The position numbers were made by a program, and so were the translations under genes. The notes under the pieces were generated by a model. The model did not search any database and had not been told where the DNA came from. It saw only the letters and a list, made by a program, of their open reading frames with translations. From the NCBI GenBank assembly GCA_002914845.1, contig JXTC01000013.1, positions 658,654-722,653 on the forward strand: a stretch of 64,000 bases of DNA, given 5' to 3'. Source of the DNA: Trema orientale. Taxonomy: Eukaryota > Streptophyta > Magnoliopsida > Rosales > Cannabaceae. Position 1 is the stretch's first letter. Every line of letters starts with the position of its first letter. Below, in pieces: positions 61,629-64,000 of the stretch.

Positions 61629-63188
61629 TCATCCCGATACTTCCAGTTTTTGTAAGACCTGCTTTAGTGAAAAATTTGTAAAAACTTCAATGGAATGTGC
61701 ATAAAAATAAGGTCGAAGTTTCTTGGATGCGATAACAAGTGCTAACGCCAACTTCTCCATCTCTGGATATCTTGTTTCGGCATCGAGTAATCTCTTACTT
61801 ATGTAATAGACAGGTCGCTGTATATTTTCTTCTTCTCGAATTAACGCGGCACTTGTTGCATATTTGGAAATAGCGAGATATAAGTATAGCTTTTCCCCCG
61901 ATTCTGGCTTTGACAAGAGTGGAGGACAACCCAAGTGTTTCTTTAGTTCTTGGAACGCCTGCTCGTACTTCTCAGTCCACTCAAACTTCTTCAATCCTTT
62001 CAGCACTTCGAAGAATGGTTGGTATTTATCAGTGGATCTAGATACAAATCGACTTAGTGCGGCCACTCTTCCCGCCAGGCTCTGCACATCTTTTGGTTTG
62101 CGAGGCGACTGCATGTCAATTTGCGCTTGAATTTTCTGTGGATTAGCTTCAATACCTCGCTGGTTGACCATGAATCCCAGAAATTTTCCGGATCCTACAC
62201 CAAACGCACATTTCTGGGGATTTAGCTTCATCTGGTACTTCTGGAGAATTTTGAACATCTCGTCGAGATGTTTGACATGATCTTCAACTTTCTTCGACTT
62301 CACTAGCATGTCATCGATGTATACTTCCATTGTCTTGCCAATTTGCTTCGCAAACATCATATTGACAAGGCGTTGATAAGTTGCTCCTGCGTTGATGAGT
62401 CTGAAAGGCATCTTCTTATAGCAGTACAACCCTCGATCAGTGATGAACGAAGTGTGCTCTTCATCTAACTCATACATAGGAATCTAGTTATATCCAGAAT
62501 ATACGTCCATAAAGCTTAAGAGTTTGTGTCCGGACGTCGCATCTACAAGCTGATCGATTCTTGGGAGTGGAAAACTGTCCTTCGGGCAGGCTTTGTTGAG
62601 ATCAGTGAAGTCGATACAAGTTCTCCACTTCCCGTTCGGTTTCTTTACCAAAACTGGGTTTGCGAGCCAGTTTGGGTAAAAAGATTCCCTGATGAACCCA
62701 ATTTCGAGCAGCTTGTCCACCTCTTCTTTTAATGCAACGTAGCGTTTTGGATCCATTGCCCTTCTTTTCTGTCGCACTGGCTTTTTTGTTGTATCTATAT
62801 TAAGGCGATGGCACATGATGTTCGGATCAATCCCCACCATATCCGAATGCTGCCATGCAAAGATGTCCAAATTCGACTTTAAAAAAGCGACCATCGTAGC
62901 TCGCAAGGGTTCTTGGAGTTTTACCCCAATTTTAAGCGCCTTTGAAGACTCATCGATTGATAAATCTTCCAAGTCTTCTATGGGTCTAGTTTTGACCTCT
63001 TCATCGATTTCTCGAGGGTCGAGATCTTCGATTGACGCTTTGGTCGATGCTTCACTGTGTAACTGGACCATCATTGTGCGAGGTGTCATATCTTTTGCTA
63101 CAAGCTTCAATGAATTACTATAACAAGTCCGTGTGTCGTATTGGTTCCCTCGCACTTCGCCTACTCCGTGCTGTGTCGGGAACTTCAT
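61629..63188 (-). pseudogene. Tat-type reverse transcriptase (one stop)
   Basis: 63188-62487 opens with 'MKFPTQHGVGEVRGNQ' and reaches 'WRTCIDFTDLNKACPKDSFPLPRIDQLVDATSGH'. A TAG at 62484-62486 interrupts it, then 62477-61629 continues with 'TSFITDRGLYCYKKMPF', the active site 'YIDD' at 62321-62310 and 'LAGRVAALSRFVSRSTD'. The catalytic Asp pair is intact and the stop fits a single C-to-T change, so this domain is nearly complete. Confidence 0.92.
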
Positions 63189-64000
63189 GGCAAGATGATA
63201 ATTGAAGTGATAGCTCGAAGTTCCCTTAGAGTTAATCTTCCTAATACACCATTAAATATAGAGGGGCAATCTACAACCAAGAATTGAGTTATTACCATTG
63301 AGACTCTAGGATAAGTTCCAACACTAACCAACAACTCAATCATGCCCCTGGGCATTATGCTAACCCCAGTAAATCCGTAGAGTAGAGTGACGGTGGGTCT
63401 TAAGTCACAATCACTCAACCCCATCTTCTTGAAGGCGTCATAGTATAGGATGTCGACAGCATTTCCATTATCGATTAGTACTCGCCATAGCTGAGTGCTT
63501 CCACAATTGATCTTAATGACTAATGCGTCATTATGCGGGTAATGGACTTCCCTCGCGTCCTGCTCTGTGAAGGTGATGTCCATATCAGGTACCCGTTGAA
63601 GCTTTTGTGGTCGCTGCTCAAGATGCATGACGTTGGTCAATGGCTGTTGTCGAGCTTCTCTCGCATATCTATAATTTGCCCTTCTCGAATCTCCGCCAAC
63701 ACGCGATCCTCGGAAAATAGTTCGCACTTCCCGTTGCACTTCGAAAGGTCGCTGCTGGTTTTCTTCTCTTCTTTCATTATTTTGCTGGGTGTATTGACGT
63801 AATCGCCCTTCTTTTATTAATCTTTCGATCTCATCTTTCAGGGCATAGTAGTTGTTGGTATCGTGCCCAATATCATTGTGATATCGGCAGAACTTGTTGG
63901 GATCTCGTTTTGCTCTTTCCCATTTAATTGGCTCCGATTGACGATATCGCTCCTGCTGATTTGTGACCGGGTAGATATGATCTATGGGTGCACTCAGCTC
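63185..64000 (-). pseudogene. Gag C-terminus and protease (partial)
   Basis: 64000-63740 reads gag tail sequence with 'PNKFCRYHNDIGHDTNNYYALKD', the Cys/His motif usual before the protease in Tat/Retand elements, and 'LIKEGRLRQY'. From 63739 the frame is open to 63185: protease with 'VLIDNGNAVDIL' (catalytic Asp codon 63472-63470; relatives have DxGSSADIL) and 'VVDCPSIFNGVLGRLTLRELRAI'. A frameshift at about 63190-63215 separates it from the RT frame. The rest of gag lies beyond the window. Confidence 0.85.

Overview
This is plant nuclear DNA, almost certainly from a flowering plant and probably a eudicot. It holds one recognisable host gene with plant splice sites and a chloroplast-directed product, set among AT-rich repeats and LTR retrotransposons of plant-only lineages (Athila-like, Tekay/Del-like chromoviruses, Tat/Retand-like) and copia-like fragments. 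I cannot name the species.

Layout. 1-7077: a stack of repeat pieces: the tip of a chromovirus-type LTR, a degenerate short repeat, two different CACTA transposon ends, and two Athila-like LTR pieces in opposite orientation. One LTR piece is split by a 2.9 kb solo LTR with a perfect 5-bp target-site duplication. 7078-11430: a second solo LTR (2.26 kb, 5-bp duplication), a little unassigned DNA and an LTR-like repeat. 11430-18842: a decayed chromovirus integrase, cut inside its coding sequence by a complete Athila-type element (two 1.4 kb LTRs, tRNA-Asp-type primer site, gag and protease but no reverse transcriptase or integrase, TSD gaagc). 18854-29134: the long LTR of that chromovirus, itself split by another solo LTR, followed by a second decayed gag-protease and a partial second copy of the LTR's end. 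29135-33095: a poly(A)-ended LINE-like tail, a copia-like LTR piece with an internal duplication, and an LTR-like stretch. 33096-44229: a minus-strand Tekay/Del-like element with every pol domain recognisable but broken; the far part of its 5' LTR is missing and similar sequence lies inverted and scrambled next to it.

44230-55194 is the gene-bearing island: several MITE-like inverted-repeat elements and one intact four-exon gene (47115-49053) for a chloroplast atypical thioredoxin of the ACHT / thioredoxin-like 1 type, closest by recognition to ACHT4. It has a TATA box, two G-boxes upstream and a MITE just past its 3' end.

55195-64000 is the 3' part of a minus-strand Tat/Retand-like element: a 605-bp LTR, a polypurine tract, an opposite-strand additional ORF with its own TATA box and five exons, then integrase, RNase H, reverse transcriptase, protease and the C-terminal part of gag, running off the right edge.

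The mobile elements do not act together. They record successive insertions, solo-LTR formation and decay mostly by stop codons that look like C-to-T or G-to-A changes. The most unusual features are the gag-protease-only Athila-like element, the scrambled inverted LTR, the possible tandem element sharing one LTR, and the nearly intact spliced antisense ORF of the Retand-like element. No convincing new host system is visible.
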